The notes under the pieces are model-generated. The model had not been told where the DNA came from. It ran no database searches and saw nothing but the letters and a program-made list of their open reading frames with translations. From contig NZ_AP014862.1 of NCBI RefSeq assembly GCF_002355475.1, positions 2,976,001-3,040,000 on the forward strand: a stretch of 64,000 nt of DNA, written 5' to 3'. Each line of letters begins with the position of its first letter. The stretch's first letter is position 1. The stretch comes from Pseudomonas furukawaii (GTDB lineage: Bacteria > Pseudomonadota > Gammaproteobacteria > Pseudomonadales > Pseudomonadaceae). Below are positions 1-8,246 of this stretch, piece by piece. Position numbers and translations under genes: made by a program.

Positions 1-482
1 TCACCGGGCGGATGCTGGACGACCGGCTCGGCAAGCTGCATTTCTGGATCACCTTCCTCGGCACCTACGCCATCTATTTCCCCATGCACTACCTGGGCTT
101 CCTGGGCATGCCGAGGCGCTACTACGCCTATCCCGACTACCAGTTCATCCCCCAGTCCGCCCAGGACCTGAATGCCTTCATCACGGTGGCGGCCCTGGTG
201 GTGGGTGCCGCGCAGCTGCTGTTCCTGTTCAACCTGGCCTGGAGCACCTTCAAGGGGCGGCCCGCCGGCGGCAATCCCTGGCGGGCCACCAGCCTGGAGT
301 GGCAGACCCCGGATACGCCTCCGGTGCATGGCAACTGGCGCGAGCGCCTGCCCGTGGTGCATCGCTGGGCCTACGACTACAGCATGCCGGGCGTCGAGCA
401 GGATTTCGTGCCGCAGACGGTCTCCGATGAGGAACTGCAGCGGCTGCGCGAAGCCGGCGGCCAGGCGGAGGGTCGACCATGA
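1..482 (+). CDS. Cytochrome c oxidase subunit I, C-terminal part (cut by window edge)
   Basis: This is the C-terminal end of a heme-copper oxidase subunit I, the membrane subunit that holds the heme a/heme-copper site and reduces oxygen. The reading frame is open from the first bases, so the gene begins before the window. The visible part starts with a typical late-helix sequence (LGKLHFWITFLGTYAIY, then MHYLGFLGMPRRY), continues with one more membrane helix (about residues 55-80 of the visible part) and ends in a soluble tail. Its stop overlaps the next start (ATGA), so subunits I and III are translationally coupled. The neighbours are two subunit III-like genes and a subunit IV gene, which fits an aa3/caa3-type terminal oxidase operon. 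The heme-ligand histidines lie outside the window. Confidence 0.93.
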   Translation, partial: TGRMLDDRLGKLHFWITFLGTYAIYFPMHYLGFLGMPRRYYAYPDYQFIPQSAQDLNAFITVAALVVGAAQLLFLFNLAWSTFKGRPAGGNPWRATSLEWQTPDTPPVHGNWRERLPVVHRWAYDYSMPGVEQDFVPQTVSDEELQRLREAGGQAEGRP

Positions 483-1168
483 GCACGCAACCCTGGAAAG
501 ACGCAGACGGTGGCGGGGAGGGAGGCTGGTTGCCGGGCGGCCGCTCCGGCCAGGAGGCGCCGATCCAGGACCCCGAGCGCACCGCCAGGGTGGGGCTCTG
601 GGTGTTCCTCGGGGTGGTGACCTCCCTGTTCCTGCTGTTCCTGCTGGCTTTCATCGCACGCTCGCAGGTCTCTGACTGGCGGGCCCTGACCGACCCGCTG
701 GCGCCCCTGGCCCATCCCTGGATGCTCTGGGTCAACACCGCTTCGCTGGCGCTGGGCAGCGTCTGCCTGCAGGGCGCCAAGCTGGCGCTGGAGGGGGGGC
801 GGAGGACTGACGCCAGCCTGGCGTTCCTGCTTGGTGGAGCCTTCGCGCTGGCCTTCCTCGCCGGACAACTCTGGGTCTGGCAGCAATTCAGCGCCTGGGG
901 CTACGGCGTCGCCGGCAATCCGGCCAACAGCTTCTTCTTCCTGCTGACCGGGCTGCACGGCATCCACCTGGCGGGCGGCCTGGTGGCCTGGCTGCTGGTG
1001 GCGCGCCGCCTCCTGGGCACGGGTTCAGTGGAGCGCCTGCGTGCCAGCATGGGACTCTGCGCCTTCTACTGGCACTACCTGCTGGGGTTGTGGCTGGTGC
1101 TCTTCGCGCTGCTCACCAGCACCCCGGAAACCTACCAGGCCATCGCGGCCTTCTGCGGTCTGAGGTGA
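479..1168 (+). CDS. Cytochrome c oxidase subunit III family protein (first copy)
   Basis: A 229-residue integral membrane protein of the heme-copper oxidase subunit III family, which stabilises the oxidase core. About 45 soluble N-terminal residues are followed by roughly five hydrophobic helices. The family-like stretches FFLLTGLHGIHLAGG and FYWHYLLGLWLVLF near the C-terminus support the call. It overlaps the subunit I stop by 4 bases and is followed 4 bases later by another subunit III gene. Having two consecutive subunit III-type genes suggests a split or duplicated subunit III. It could also be related to NorE-type proteins, but the setting in an oxidase operon favours COX III. Confidence 0.88.
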   Translation: MSTQPWKDADGGGEGGWLPGGRSGQEAPIQDPERTARVGLWVFLGVVTSLFLLFLLAFIARSQVSDWRALTDPLAPLAHPWMLWVNTASLALGSVCLQGAKLALEGGRRTDASLAFLLGGAFALAFLAGQLWVWQQFSAWGYGVAGNPANSFFFLLTGLHGIHLAGGLVAWLLVARRLLGTGSVERLRASMGLCAFYWHYLLGLWLVLFALLTSTPETYQAIAAFCGLR

Positions 1169-1172
1169 CGCC

Positions 1173-1856
1173 ATGGCCATGACCCGGCAATCCCCGACCG
1201 AGACCACCACGAACTGGCGCGACATCGCCCGGGACTGGGCTTCGGACCGCGACGCCTTCAAGCAGGTGCCCTGGGGCAAGGCGATGATGTGGATCTTCCT
1301 GCTCAGCGACACCTTCGTCTTCACCTGCTTCCTCACCGGCTACATGTCGGTGCGCATGAGCACCACCGCCGCCTGGCCCAACCCCAGCGAGGTCTTCGCC
1401 CTGACGCTGTTCGGGGCCCATATCCCCCTGATCCTCATCGCCATCATGACCTTCGTGCTCATCACCAGCAGCGGCACCATGGCCATGGCGGTGAGCTACG
1501 GCTATCGGCGCAACCGCGTGCGCAGCGCGGCGCTGATGCTTGCCACCGCGCTGCTGGGTGCCACCTTCGTCGGCATGCAGGCCTTCGAGTGGAGCAAGCT
1601 GATCGCCGAAGGCGTGCGGCCCTGGGGCAATCCCATGGGCGCGGCGCAGTTCGGCGCCAGCTTCTTCATGATCACCGGGTTCCACGGACTGCACGTGTCC
1701 ATCGGGGTGATCTATCTCAGCATCGTGGCCTTCAAGGTGTTGCGTGGGGACTACGAACGGCGCGGGAACTACCAGATCGTCGAGATCGCCGGGCTCTACT
1801 GGCACTTCGTCGACCTGGTCTGGGTGTTCATCTTCGCTTTCTTCTACCTGTGGTAG
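1173..1856 (+). CDS. Heme-copper oxidase subunit III
   Basis: A 227-residue membrane protein of the cytochrome c oxidase subunit III/NorE family. It has five predicted helices, with the characteristic ITGFHGLHVSIGVIYL helix (around residues 168-183) and the C-terminal GLYWHFVDLVWVFIF signature typical of COX3. The start is 4 bases after the previous stop, and the next gene begins 9 bases after this one, so it belongs to the same operon. It resembles the classical subunit III more closely than the gene upstream does. Confidence 0.92.
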   Translation: MAMTRQSPTETTTNWRDIARDWASDRDAFKQVPWGKAMMWIFLLSDTFVFTCFLTGYMSVRMSTTAAWPNPSEVFALTLFGAHIPLILIAIMTFVLITSSGTMAMAVSYGYRRNRVRSAALMLATALLGATFVGMQAFEWSKLIAEGVRPWGNPMGAAQFGASFFMITGFHGLHVSIGVIYLSIVAFKVLRGDYERRGNYQIVEIAGLYWHFVDLVWVFIFAFFYLW

Positions 1857-1865
1857 CGCAGGGGA

Positions 1866-2192
1866 GTGACGCACATGGCCCACACCGAAGGTCAACAACA
1901 CCCCATCACCCTGTACCTGAAGATCTGGGGACTGCTGTTCATCCTCAGCGGCCTGTCCTACATGGTGGATTACCTCCACTTCACGGGCTATCTGCGCTGG
2001 TCGATGATCCTCGTCCTGATGCTGCTCAAGGCGGGGCTGATCGTCGCCATCTTCATGCACATGGCCTGGGAACGGCTGGCGCTGGTCTACGCGATCCTGG
2101 TCCCGCCCCTGTGCCTGCTGGTGCTGGTGGGACTGATGGCCGCCGAGGCGGACTATGTGTTCAGCAGCCGCGGCCTGTTCCTCGGCCAATAG
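1866..2192 (+). CDS. Cytochrome c oxidase subunit IV family protein
   Basis: A 108-residue small membrane subunit of the bacterial cytochrome oxidase subunit IV (CtaF/CyoD-like) family. There are three hydrophobic segments (about residues 20-38, 46-65 and 72-92). The motif LLKAGLIVAIFMHM in the second helix is typical of the family. The AUG at 1875 (MAHTEG) is an alternative start preceded by GGGAGTGACGCAC, so the real protein may be three residues shorter. It is the last gene of the oxidase operon and is followed at once by a strong hairpin. Confidence 0.87.
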   Translation: MTHMAHTEGQQHPITLYLKIWGLLFILSGLSYMVDYLHFTGYLRWSMILVLMLLKAGLIVAIFMHMAWERLALVYAILVPPLCLLVLVGLMAAEADYVFSSRGLFLGQ

Positions 2193-2194
2193 CG

Positions 2195-2218
2195 ACCGGC
2201 CCGCGTGTGCGGGCCGGT
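2195..2218. terminator. Hairpin between convergent genes
   Basis: A perfect 10-bp inverted repeat (ACCGGCCCGC, loop GTGT, GCGGGCCGGT) lies 2 bases after the oxidase operon stop and 17 bases before the end of the opposing gene. It has no long T run. It probably ends transcription from both sides, but that is inferred from position and stem strength. Confidence 0.6.
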
Positions 2219-2234
2219 GCGGTGCCAGGCAGGG

Positions 2235-2789
2235 CTAGATGGTGCGCTTGAACTGATGCCAGCGATGCAGCCAGGCGACTATCCAGTGGGGGGCGGCCGA
2301 GCCGGTCCCGGCCAGGCGCAGTTGCGGATGGTGATTCATCACGCGGTCGAGGATGGATTCCTGTTCCGGCTCAACGTCCACGAAGAAGAGGTGCTCGCCA
2401 TCCCTGACCTTCTCCTTCAGCTTGCGGAAGTGGGCGTTGGGGACCTGGATACCGAAGAACCCGCCTTCCCAGATACAGAATCCCAGCACCACCACCGCGA
2501 GGAAGACGAAGGGCACCCAGCCCGCCGGGGTCTCGGTCCATCCGGCCAGCCAGGCTCCCAGCAGCACCAGGGCGGCCAGGGGTACGCCGATGACCGCGCC
2601 GATCTCGCCGGAGTGGACGACGTCCTGCTTCATGAAGGAATTCACGTCGTGGAGATGGTGTTCTTCGACGGCGGCGTCCATGTCGCTCAGTACGTGGATC
2701 TGTTCGGTGTTGATGCCGCTTGCCTCGAGTTCGGACTCGACGGTTTCGAGTTCGTCAAGGTCGTCGCTGATGTAGTAGTGCCGGTTCAT
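2235..2789 (-). CDS. Conserved Pseudomonas membrane protein of unknown function
   Basis: A 184-residue protein beginning MNRHYYISDDLDELE. The start at 2789 was chosen because GGAGG sits 6 bases upstream; longer forms of the frame have no ribosome site. The N-terminal 60 residues are acidic and ferredoxin-like in look (VESELEASGINTEQIHVLSD). Two adjacent hydrophobic segments follow (about residues 65-83 and 90-112), then a soluble C-terminal part containing LKEKVRDGEHLFFVDVE. Related Pseudomonas proteins are often labelled as putative magnesium transporters or NAD/FAD enzymes without proof. The layout of an alpha/beta head around a two-helix hairpin suggests a small membrane-anchored regulatory protein. 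Function unknown. Confidence 0.8.
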   Translation of the reverse strand: MNRHYYISDDLDELETVESELEASGINTEQIHVLSDMDAAVEEHHLHDVNSFMKQDVVHSGEIGAVIGVPLAALVLLGAWLAGWTETPAGWVPFVFLAVVVLGFCIWEGGFFGIQVPNAHFRKLKEKVRDGEHLFFVDVEPEQESILDRVMNHHPQLRLAGTGSAAPHWIVAWLHRWHQFKRTI

Positions 2790-3047
2790 GGCATACCTCC
2801 ACACGTACTCGTGATGGTGTTTTCGACCTCCTTGGTCGAGCGCCTTATTACCTCTCGTCATGGACGGGCCATGGGTTCGATCCCAGGGTTCTTTCACGGG
2901 TAAATTATAGCACCGAGGTTTTTGGGGAAGTGGCCGAAGGCCTAGTGGCGCGCGGCTTTGAGCCTCGAGCACGGAACACCCTGCGCGGCTTGTCTAAACT
3001 TGGCAATGTGACGCTGTCGCGGTGATGCGACTGCAGGAGGAAGCCTG

Positions 3048-3389
3048 ATGAACACCTTGACCATCAAGAGTTGGTGCAAGCCTCGGGGTGCGGAGAAGTC
3101 CTTTCCCCTGGGGGACCTGCATTTCCACGTCAACGATGCCGACCACCTTCGACTGGAGCAGGCCGAGGAGCGCCTGCAGCAGACCCATGAACCGGACATG
3201 ATGATCGACGCCGATATGGAGCACATGGAGCTGATCACCCCGGCCGAGTGCGGCTCTCTCGCCGACTTGCAGTTCCGCGTCTACCTCAGCAAGGACGACG
3301 AGCGGGGGCAGTTCCACCTGGTGGGCCACCGGGAAAGCGACGGCAGCCTGATCTACACCAATGCGGTGATGATCGACCAGCTCGGCTGA
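3048..3389 (+). CDS. Hypothetical protein, 113 aa
   Basis: A small soluble protein with no signal peptide or membrane segment, preceded by a strong ribosome site (GCAGGAGGAAGCCTG). It is acidic and unusually rich in His, Met and Asp (EPDMMIDADMEHMEL, residues 47-61). The C-terminal half looks like beta strands (FRVYLSKDDERGQFHLVGH). I do not recognise a family. It stands alone between two genes on the other strand, and codon use matches the surrounding chromosome, so it is probably a real core gene. Confidence 0.72.
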   Translation: MNTLTIKSWCKPRGAEKSFPLGDLHFHVNDADHLRLEQAEERLQQTHEPDMMIDADMEHMELITPAECGSLADLQFRVYLSKDDERGQFHLVGHRESDGSLIYTNAVMIDQLG

Positions 3390-3401
3390 TCGCCCCCGGG
3401 A

Positions 3402-4142
3402 TCACCCGGTCAGTTCCTCGTGGAAACCCGCGGCACCCTGGCGCCAGTACGCGGCGACGCGCATGGCGTCCTTCGGGTGCCGCTTCTCGTCCACCAGCAC
3501 GCCACGCAGGCGCTTCATGGTGGCGGCTTCCCCAGCCCCCCAGGCGAAGCCCTCACCGCTCGGCAGGGGCAGTTCGCGTAGCCTGTCGATGAGGGCGTCG
3601 TTGCTAGCCACCCAGTGCAGGTCCAGTTGCGCGGCGGTACTCATTTCGCGGCGCTCGCCGGGCTCGGTGGCCAGCGCCACCACGATCACGCGCGCTTCCG
3701 CCGGCAGCTCCTCCAGGCGACGGTGAATGGCGGGCAGGGCGCTGCTGTCGCCTACCAGCAGGTGCCACTCGAAATCCACGGGAACCACCATGGAGCCCCG
3801 GGGCCCGCCGATGATGGCGGACTGTCCCGGCGTGGCGGCCTCCGCCCAGTTGGATGCGTCGCCGTCGCCGTGCAGGGCGAACTCGAGGGTCAGCTCGCGC
3901 TTCTCGCGATCGAAATGGCGCGGCGTGTAGTCCCGCATCAGGGTCTCGCCGTCGGCGTTCTCGAAGATGAACTTCACGTGGTCGTCGAACCCCAGGGAAA
4001 CGAAGTCGGCCAGTGCTTCACCGGTGAAGGTGATGGCAAGGAATGCGGTGCCCACCGGCTCGATGCGGGCCACCTGCACGTCGCGGCGGCAAAGCTCGTG
4101 GCGCACCCGTTGAACGCGGCGTTGTGGACGTTTGGACTCCAT
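3402..4142 (-). CDS. Siderophore-interacting FAD-binding protein (ViuB/FhuF-type reductase family)
   Basis: A 246-residue cytosolic flavoprotein of the siderophore-interacting protein family, which frees iron from siderophores by reducing it to Fe(II). Residues about 15-120 form the FAD-binding barrel, with the family-typical DYTPRHFD (the RxYTxR-like flavin motif). The C-terminal half carries the NAD(P)H-binding fold, with LLVGDSSALPAIHR and a terminal AYWRQGAAGFHEELTG that matches the family end AYWR.G. The start at 4142 has GAGAGG upstream. It is divergent from a MarR regulator across 73 bases containing two palindromic sites, so MarR control is likely. Confidence 0.92.
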   Translation of the reverse strand: MESKRPQRRVQRVRHELCRRDVQVARIEPVGTAFLAITFTGEALADFVSLGFDDHVKFIFENADGETLMRDYTPRHFDREKRELTLEFALHGDGDASNWAEAATPGQSAIIGGPRGSMVVPVDFEWHLLVGDSSALPAIHRRLEELPAEARVIVVALATEPGERREMSTAAQLDLHWVASNDALIDRLRELPLPSGEGFAWGAGEAATMKRLRGVLVDEKRHPKDAMRVAAYWRQGAAGFHEELTG

Positions 4143-4164
4143 TGGTTGTACCTCTCGGAGACTG

Positions 4165-4211
4165 GTTGATAACATCAACGATCTTAAAAGAATTAAGTTG
4201 ATAGGGTCAAC
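4165..4211. promoter_or_regulatory. Paired palindromic operator between siderophore reductase and marR
   Basis: Two near-identical 15-bp inverted repeats share the pattern GTTGAT-N3-RTCAAC, at 4165-4179 (GTTGAT AAC ATCAAC) and 4197-4211 (GTTGAT AGG GTCAAC). Their centres are 32 bp apart, about three helical turns, so they present the same DNA face. They fill most of the 73-bp divergent spacer. This is typical of MarR-family operators. Autoregulation plus control of the reductase is inferred. Confidence 0.75.
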
Positions 4212-4215
4212 CAAT

Positions 4216-4680
4216 ATGCCGATGACACTCGCCGATGAAGTGTTCGAATCCCTTCACGGGCTCATGCACCAGTATCGCCACCTGCAGTACCGGGCGCTGC
4301 GGGGCGGCGCCGAGGAGCTCACCCACATGGAGCACAAGGTGCTGGGCTTTTTTTCCGTCCATCCCGGCGCCACCCAGAGCGATCTGGTTCAGCACGCGGG
4401 GCGCGACAAGGCCCAGGTGGCGAGGTTGATCAAGGGCCTGCGCGATCGCGGGCTGCTGGAAGGCCAGCCCGACGAGGCGGATCGCCGCAGCATCCGCCTC
4501 ACCGTCACCGCAGAGGGCGCGGCCGCGCATGAGGTCGCGCGGACCCAGGCGAGTCAGGTCAACGCCCAGGCGGTGGCCGGATTGGAGGAGGGCGATTGCC
4601 GGCAACTGCTGGCGTTGCTGGGGCGGATCAGGGGCAACCTGGACGCCGTCCAGCCGGACACCCGTACAGCGGTGGACTAG
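4216..4680 (+). CDS. MarR-family transcriptional regulator
   Basis: A 154-residue winged-helix regulator. The HTH covers about residues 45-75 (HPGATQSDLVQHAGRDKAQV), followed by the wing (LIKGLRDRGLLEGQPDEADRRSIRL), which contains the hallmark D-x-R-S/R motif of MarR proteins (DEADRRS). Helices at both ends provide dimerisation. The start at 4216 was chosen because it begins just after the second operator; a longer version would run back through the divergent promoter. The divergent neighbour is the siderophore-interacting reductase, its probable target. Confidence 0.92.
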   Translation: MPMTLADEVFESLHGLMHQYRHLQYRALRGGAEELTHMEHKVLGFFSVHPGATQSDLVQHAGRDKAQVARLIKGLRDRGLLEGQPDEADRRSIRLTVTAEGAAAHEVARTQASQVNAQAVAGLEEGDCRQLLALLGRIRGNLDAVQPDTRTAVD

Positions 4681-4725
4681 CTAGCGCCGGGACGCCTGCA
4701 CCGCTGCAAGGCTCACCCCAGCCGC

Positions 4726-5334
4726 TCAGCGGCTCAGCGGCAAGGCCGCACCCACCAGGACGAACAGGCCGCCGCAGGCACGATTGAATACGTTGCCACC
4801 ACGGGCCATCCAGGGGCGAATGCGAAACGCCAGGCGTGCCAGCAGGTACTCGACGACGAACTCCGCCACCGCGAAGGTGGCGGCCATCACGAAGAACTGC
4901 GTCAGCAGGGACGCTTGCGGATCGAGGAACTGCGGCAGAAAGGCTCCGTAGAACAACAGCACCTTGGGGTTCGACACCGCCGACAGGAAGCCTTGGCGAA
5001 ACAGGGCGGCATCACCGAGCCCGCCACCGGAGAGCGGGCCCAGGTGCAGGGGCGGCGAGCGCCAGAGCTGGATGCCCAGCCACAGCAGGTAGGCGCCGCC
5101 GATCCATTTCAGTGTGAGGAGGATGTCCGAGGAGGCTTGCAGCAGGGCTCCCAGGCCGAACATGGCCAGGGCGATCAGCAGGCTGAAGCCGATGACCCCG
5201 CCGAGGATGGTGAACAGGGTGCGGCGCGCGCCGTACAGGGCTCCGTGGGTGAGGGCCAGCAGGCTGTTGGGGCCGGGTGTCAGGGACAGGCCGAGGGTGG
5301 CCAGGGCGTAGATGAGCCAGGTGTCCAGTGCCAT
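4726..5334 (-). CDS. LysE/RhtB-family amino-acid exporter
   Basis: A 202-residue inner-membrane exporter of the LysE superfamily. It shows the family signature near the N-terminus (SLTPGPNSLLALTHGALYGARR, residues 17-38) and the second conserved region FRQGFLSAVSNPKVLLFYGAFLPQF (around 111-135). Six hydrophobic segments can be seen. The start follows GAGGAAACCTCC. It is divergent, across 474 bp, from a GlxA-type AraC regulator. The spacer holds direct repeats that look like that regulator's binding sites. The substrate cannot be told from sequence. Confidence 0.92.
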   Translation of the reverse strand: MALDTWLIYALATLGLSLTPGPNSLLALTHGALYGARRTLFTILGGVIGFSLLIALAMFGLGALLQASSDILLTLKWIGGAYLLWLGIQLWRSPPLHLGPLSGGGLGDAALFRQGFLSAVSNPKVLLFYGAFLPQFLDPQASLLTQFFVMAATFAVAEFVVEYLLARLAFRIRPWMARGGNVFNRACGGLFVLVGAALPLSR

Positions 5335-5395
5335 GGAGGTTTCCTCTGCGAACTGGCGCCAGTGTAGTGGCTCATCGGACGGGTGAAGGGTAGGT

Positions 5396-5806
5396 TCTGG
5401 ACATTGTTGGGTGAAAACTGGATATGCCCGCGCAATGCCCTGGCGGATATGGGGGCTGCAGGCCTGGAGTCCCTGTTTTCATGGGGGCTGGCGGCCACCT
5501 GCGGTCAGGATAAGTGTGCTTTATAGACATGAAAGAGTGAGATCTGGACGTCGCCCTGTGTCGGGTGATGGCCATGATCTGCGGCGAACGGTTGCGTCGC
5601 CACGGACTGGGTAGTGCGGTCACCGTCAGCAGACTTGATGCGTCTTTTCTGGACGTATTACTGTCATATCTGGACCTCGCGTCGATCGGCTCGGCAAGGG
5701 TTCCTGGAGGGCAGGGCGCAGCCCCTGAAATCAGGGGCTTTGCGCTTGTTAGAAGATTCGTAACAGGTAGAATTCGGACGCTGACATGGAATATCTGGAC
5801 GCTGAC
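5396..5806. promoter_or_regulatory. Tandem direct repeats phased by 21 bp (putative AraC-type operators)
   Basis: The gene-free stretch 5335-5808 contains repeated TCTGGAC-type half-sites in the same orientation. Pairs start exactly 21 bp apart, judged by TGGA: 5398/5419 (TCTGGA and ACTGGA), 5650/5671 (TCTGGACGT and TCTGGACCT) and 5775/5796 (CGGACGCTGAC and TGGACGCTGAC). A weaker pair is at 5524/5545. Direct half-sites two helical turns apart are the usual arrangement for AraC/XylS proteins. The pairs nearest each gene suggest control of both lysE and the regulator. No other gene is visible in this gap. Confidence 0.65.
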
Positions 5807-5808
5807 TG

Positions 5809-6810
5809 ATGCTTGCCGAGACCCTGATGCCCGACCTCCGCTTCCTGCTGCTGCCCCTGCCGGGATTCGCCATGCTTCCCTTCGGCGGGTTCCTCGACAA
5901 GCTGCGCTTTACCGGCGATGAGGAAGACTACAGCCGCCAGCGTTACTGCACCTGGTCCGTGCTTGGCGTGGAGGCCGGCGAGGTGGAGTCCAGCAGTGGC
6001 GCGGCGGTCAGGGTGGACCTCACACCAGAGCAGATCCGCCTTATCGACTACGACTACCTGGTGGTGTTCGGTGGCCGCAGCGCCAGCGCCACCGAGGCCT
6101 TGGCGCCCCGCTATGGTGAACTGCTGCAGGAAGCCGCGACCCAGCGGGTGAAGCTGGTGTCCATCGACAACGCCTGCTTCCTGCTGGCGGCCTGCGGCTT
6201 GCTCGAAGGCCACAAGGTGGTGGTGCACTGGCGGCATGAGTCGGAGTTTCGCGCGTCCTATCCGCGCATCCCCGTGGTCAGCGAGCAGCTCTATTGCATC
6301 GATGGCAGCCGCATCTCCTGCGCCGGTGGCCTCGCCGCCATCGATCTGGCCGTGGAGTTGCTGGCGCGGGCCTGTGGGCGCACCCGCGCCATGAAGGGCC
6401 TGGCCGACATGCTGGTGGACGAGAGCCGCAGCAGCCAGCACCAGGTCCGTTCCCGCGAGGACGTGGCGGCGGCCGGGCGGCATGTCGGGCGGGCGATCGC
6501 CCTGATGCGTCACTGGATGGCCTCCGGCAAGACCATGGAGGACATGGCCGAGCGGGTGGGCATCAGCCGCCGCCAGCTGGATCGCCTGTTCCAGGCCGCC
6601 TACGGCATGACCGCCAGCGACTACTGGAGCGACATGCGTCTGCGCCATGTGGAGTGGCGGCTGCTGAACTCCAGCCACAGCCTGGCGCTGATCGCCGACG
6701 AGGTCGGCATGGCCGATCCGGGTTACCTGGCCAAGGTGTTCCGCAAGCGCTTCGGGGTGACGCCGGCGGCCTTGCGCAAGGCCGCCCGTCCCGCCCAGGG
6801 TGGCCGCTGA
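5809..6810 (+). CDS. GlxA-family transcriptional regulator (DJ-1/PfpI domain + AraC HTH)
   Basis: A 333-residue regulator with an N-terminal DJ-1/PfpI-like (class I glutamine amidotransferase-like) sensor domain (about residues 5-190) and a C-terminal AraC DNA-binding domain (about 225-325). In the sensor domain the nucleophile-elbow region reads VSIDNACFLLAACGLLEGHK. The DNA-binding domain contains two HTHs, MEDMAERVGISRRQLDRLFQ and LALIADEVGMADPGYLAKVF, and ends RKRFGVTPAALRK. The start at 5809 lacks a clear ribosome site; 5827 is an alternative. Related proteins control catabolism of arginine, betaine or carnitine. Here the divergent LysE exporter is the likely target. Confidence 0.9.
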   Translation: MLAETLMPDLRFLLLPLPGFAMLPFGGFLDKLRFTGDEEDYSRQRYCTWSVLGVEAGEVESSSGAAVRVDLTPEQIRLIDYDYLVVFGGRSASATEALAPRYGELLQEAATQRVKLVSIDNACFLLAACGLLEGHKVVVHWRHESEFRASYPRIPVVSEQLYCIDGSRISCAGGLAAIDLAVELLARACGRTRAMKGLADMLVDESRSSQHQVRSREDVAAAGRHVGRAIALMRHWMASGKTMEDMAERVGISRRQLDRLFQAAYGMTASDYWSDMRLRHVEWRLLNSSHSLALIADEVGMADPGYLAKVFRKRFGVTPAALRKAARPAQGGR

Positions 6811-6906
6811 CCTGCGGTATCGTCCTGGCTGGAAGGCCGGCTCTGGGCCTGATGGCGCTGCAGTGCTAGCGTGCGCCCCTTCGCATGTCCGACGAGAACG
6901 AATTCC

Positions 6907-8070
6907 ATGAGTACGACCACACTCCTGCGCCAGGGACTCCTGATGCTGGCCTGCGGCTTGCCGCTTCCATTGGTGGCGGCCGATGGGCTGGACTTGCGGG
7001 TGGCCGACGAAGCCCGGCAGGTCATGACCGAGTACGGCATCCCCGGCCTCGCCATCGGCCTGACCCAAGGTGGAGAACAGCGCTTCTACAACTTCGGCGT
7101 TGCCTCCCGTGAGACCCGCACGCCGGTGGACCGCGACACCTTGTTCGAGGTGGGCTCCATCAGCAAGACCTTCACAGTCACCCTGGCGGCCTATGCCGAA
7201 GCCCGCGGGAAACTGTCCCTGCAGGACAGTCCAGCCCGCCACCTGCCCGAGTTGCGCGGGAGTCGGCTGGAGGAGGTGACCTTGTTGAACCTGGCGACTC
7301 ACACCGCCGGTGGTTTCCCCTTGCAGGTGCCGGACAACGTGCGCAACCAGGCCGATCTGACCCGCTATTTCCGGACCTGGGAACCGGAGTACGCGGTGGG
7401 AAGCACCCGCAGCTACGCCAATCCCAGTATCGGCCTGCTCGGCGTGGTCGCCGCCCGCAGCCTGGGCCTGCCGTTCATCGAGGCCATGGAGGCCCAGCTG
7501 TTTCCCAGGCTCGGATTGAAGGACACCTGGCTCCGGGTTCCGGCCAGTGCCGAGCGGCGCTACGCCCAGGGATACAACCGCGACGATCAGCCGGTGCGGG
7601 TCAATCCGGGGCCATTGGCCGACGAGGCCTATGGTGTGAAAACCAGCAGCCGGGACCTGTTGCGCTTCGTCGAGGCCCAGCTCGGCCGTCCTGGCCTGGA
7701 GCCTGCGCTGGCCCGCGCGCTCGCCACGACTCGCAACGGCCATTACCGGCTAGGCGCCATGACCCAGGACCTGATCTGGGAGCAGTACGCCTTTCCGGTT
7801 TCCCTGGCGACGCTGGAGCGGGGCAACGGCGCCTCCATGGCGCTGGAAAGCCATCCCGAGGAGGCCATCTCGCCGACCTTGCCGCCCCAGCGGGACGTCT
7901 GGGTGAACAAGACGGGCTCCACCAACGGCTTCGGTGCCTACGTCGCCTTCGTTCCGGCGCGCGAGACGGGCATCGTGGTGCTCGCCAACCGCAACTACCC
8001 CAACGAGGCGCGGGTACGTCTGGCCTATCGGATCCTGTGCAGGGTCGAGGCCTGCTCGGCGAAGGAGTGA
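6907..8070 (+). CDS. Class C (AmpC/PDC-like) beta-lactamase
   Basis: A 387-residue periplasmic serine beta-lactamase, or a close class C relative. Start 6907 gives a good signal peptide (hydrophobic LLMLACGLPLPLVAA, cleavage near residue 25). All three catalytic motifs are in order: S84-I-S-K87 (nucleophile), Y170-A-N172 (class C YxN) and K335-T-G337. Length matches the roughly 390-residue PDC/AmpC family. No ampR-like LysR gene is adjacent, so the usual AmpR control of ampC is not visible. It sits on its own after the GlxA-type regulator. Substrate range cannot be read from sequence. Confidence 0.92.
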   Translation: MSTTTLLRQGLLMLACGLPLPLVAADGLDLRVADEARQVMTEYGIPGLAIGLTQGGEQRFYNFGVASRETRTPVDRDTLFEVGSISKTFTVTLAAYAEARGKLSLQDSPARHLPELRGSRLEEVTLLNLATHTAGGFPLQVPDNVRNQADLTRYFRTWEPEYAVGSTRSYANPSIGLLGVVAARSLGLPFIEAMEAQLFPRLGLKDTWLRVPASAERRYAQGYNRDDQPVRVNPGPLADEAYGVKTSSRDLLRFVEAQLGRPGLEPALARALATTRNGHYRLGAMTQDLIWEQYAFPVSLATLERGNGASMALESHPEEAISPTLPPQRDVWVNKTGSTNGFGAYVAFVPARETGIVVLANRNYPNEARVRLAYRILCRVEACSAKE

Positions 8071-8246
8071 GTCCGATGCGCCGATTTCGATGACCAGGGA
8101 GGCCGGAGTCGACGGGGCAGGCCTTGGGCCAGGGGGCTCAACGGAATGTGATGGAAACCGTCATGCTCCGTAGAGCGCCAACCCTCGTCAGCCAGGGGAG
8201 GGCGCAGGGGCGCTTACGCCCGTGCGGTTCCGATCAGTTACGCCCC

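Noticed and set aside
1113-2189. 358-codon minus-strand frame
   Set aside because: Antisense to oxidase subunits III and IV; shadow frame.
5749-7743. Long minus-strand open frame of 664 codons
   Set aside because: It lies wholly opposite the GlxA-type regulator and the beta-lactamase, both of which have clear domains. High-GC antisense frames of this size are common.
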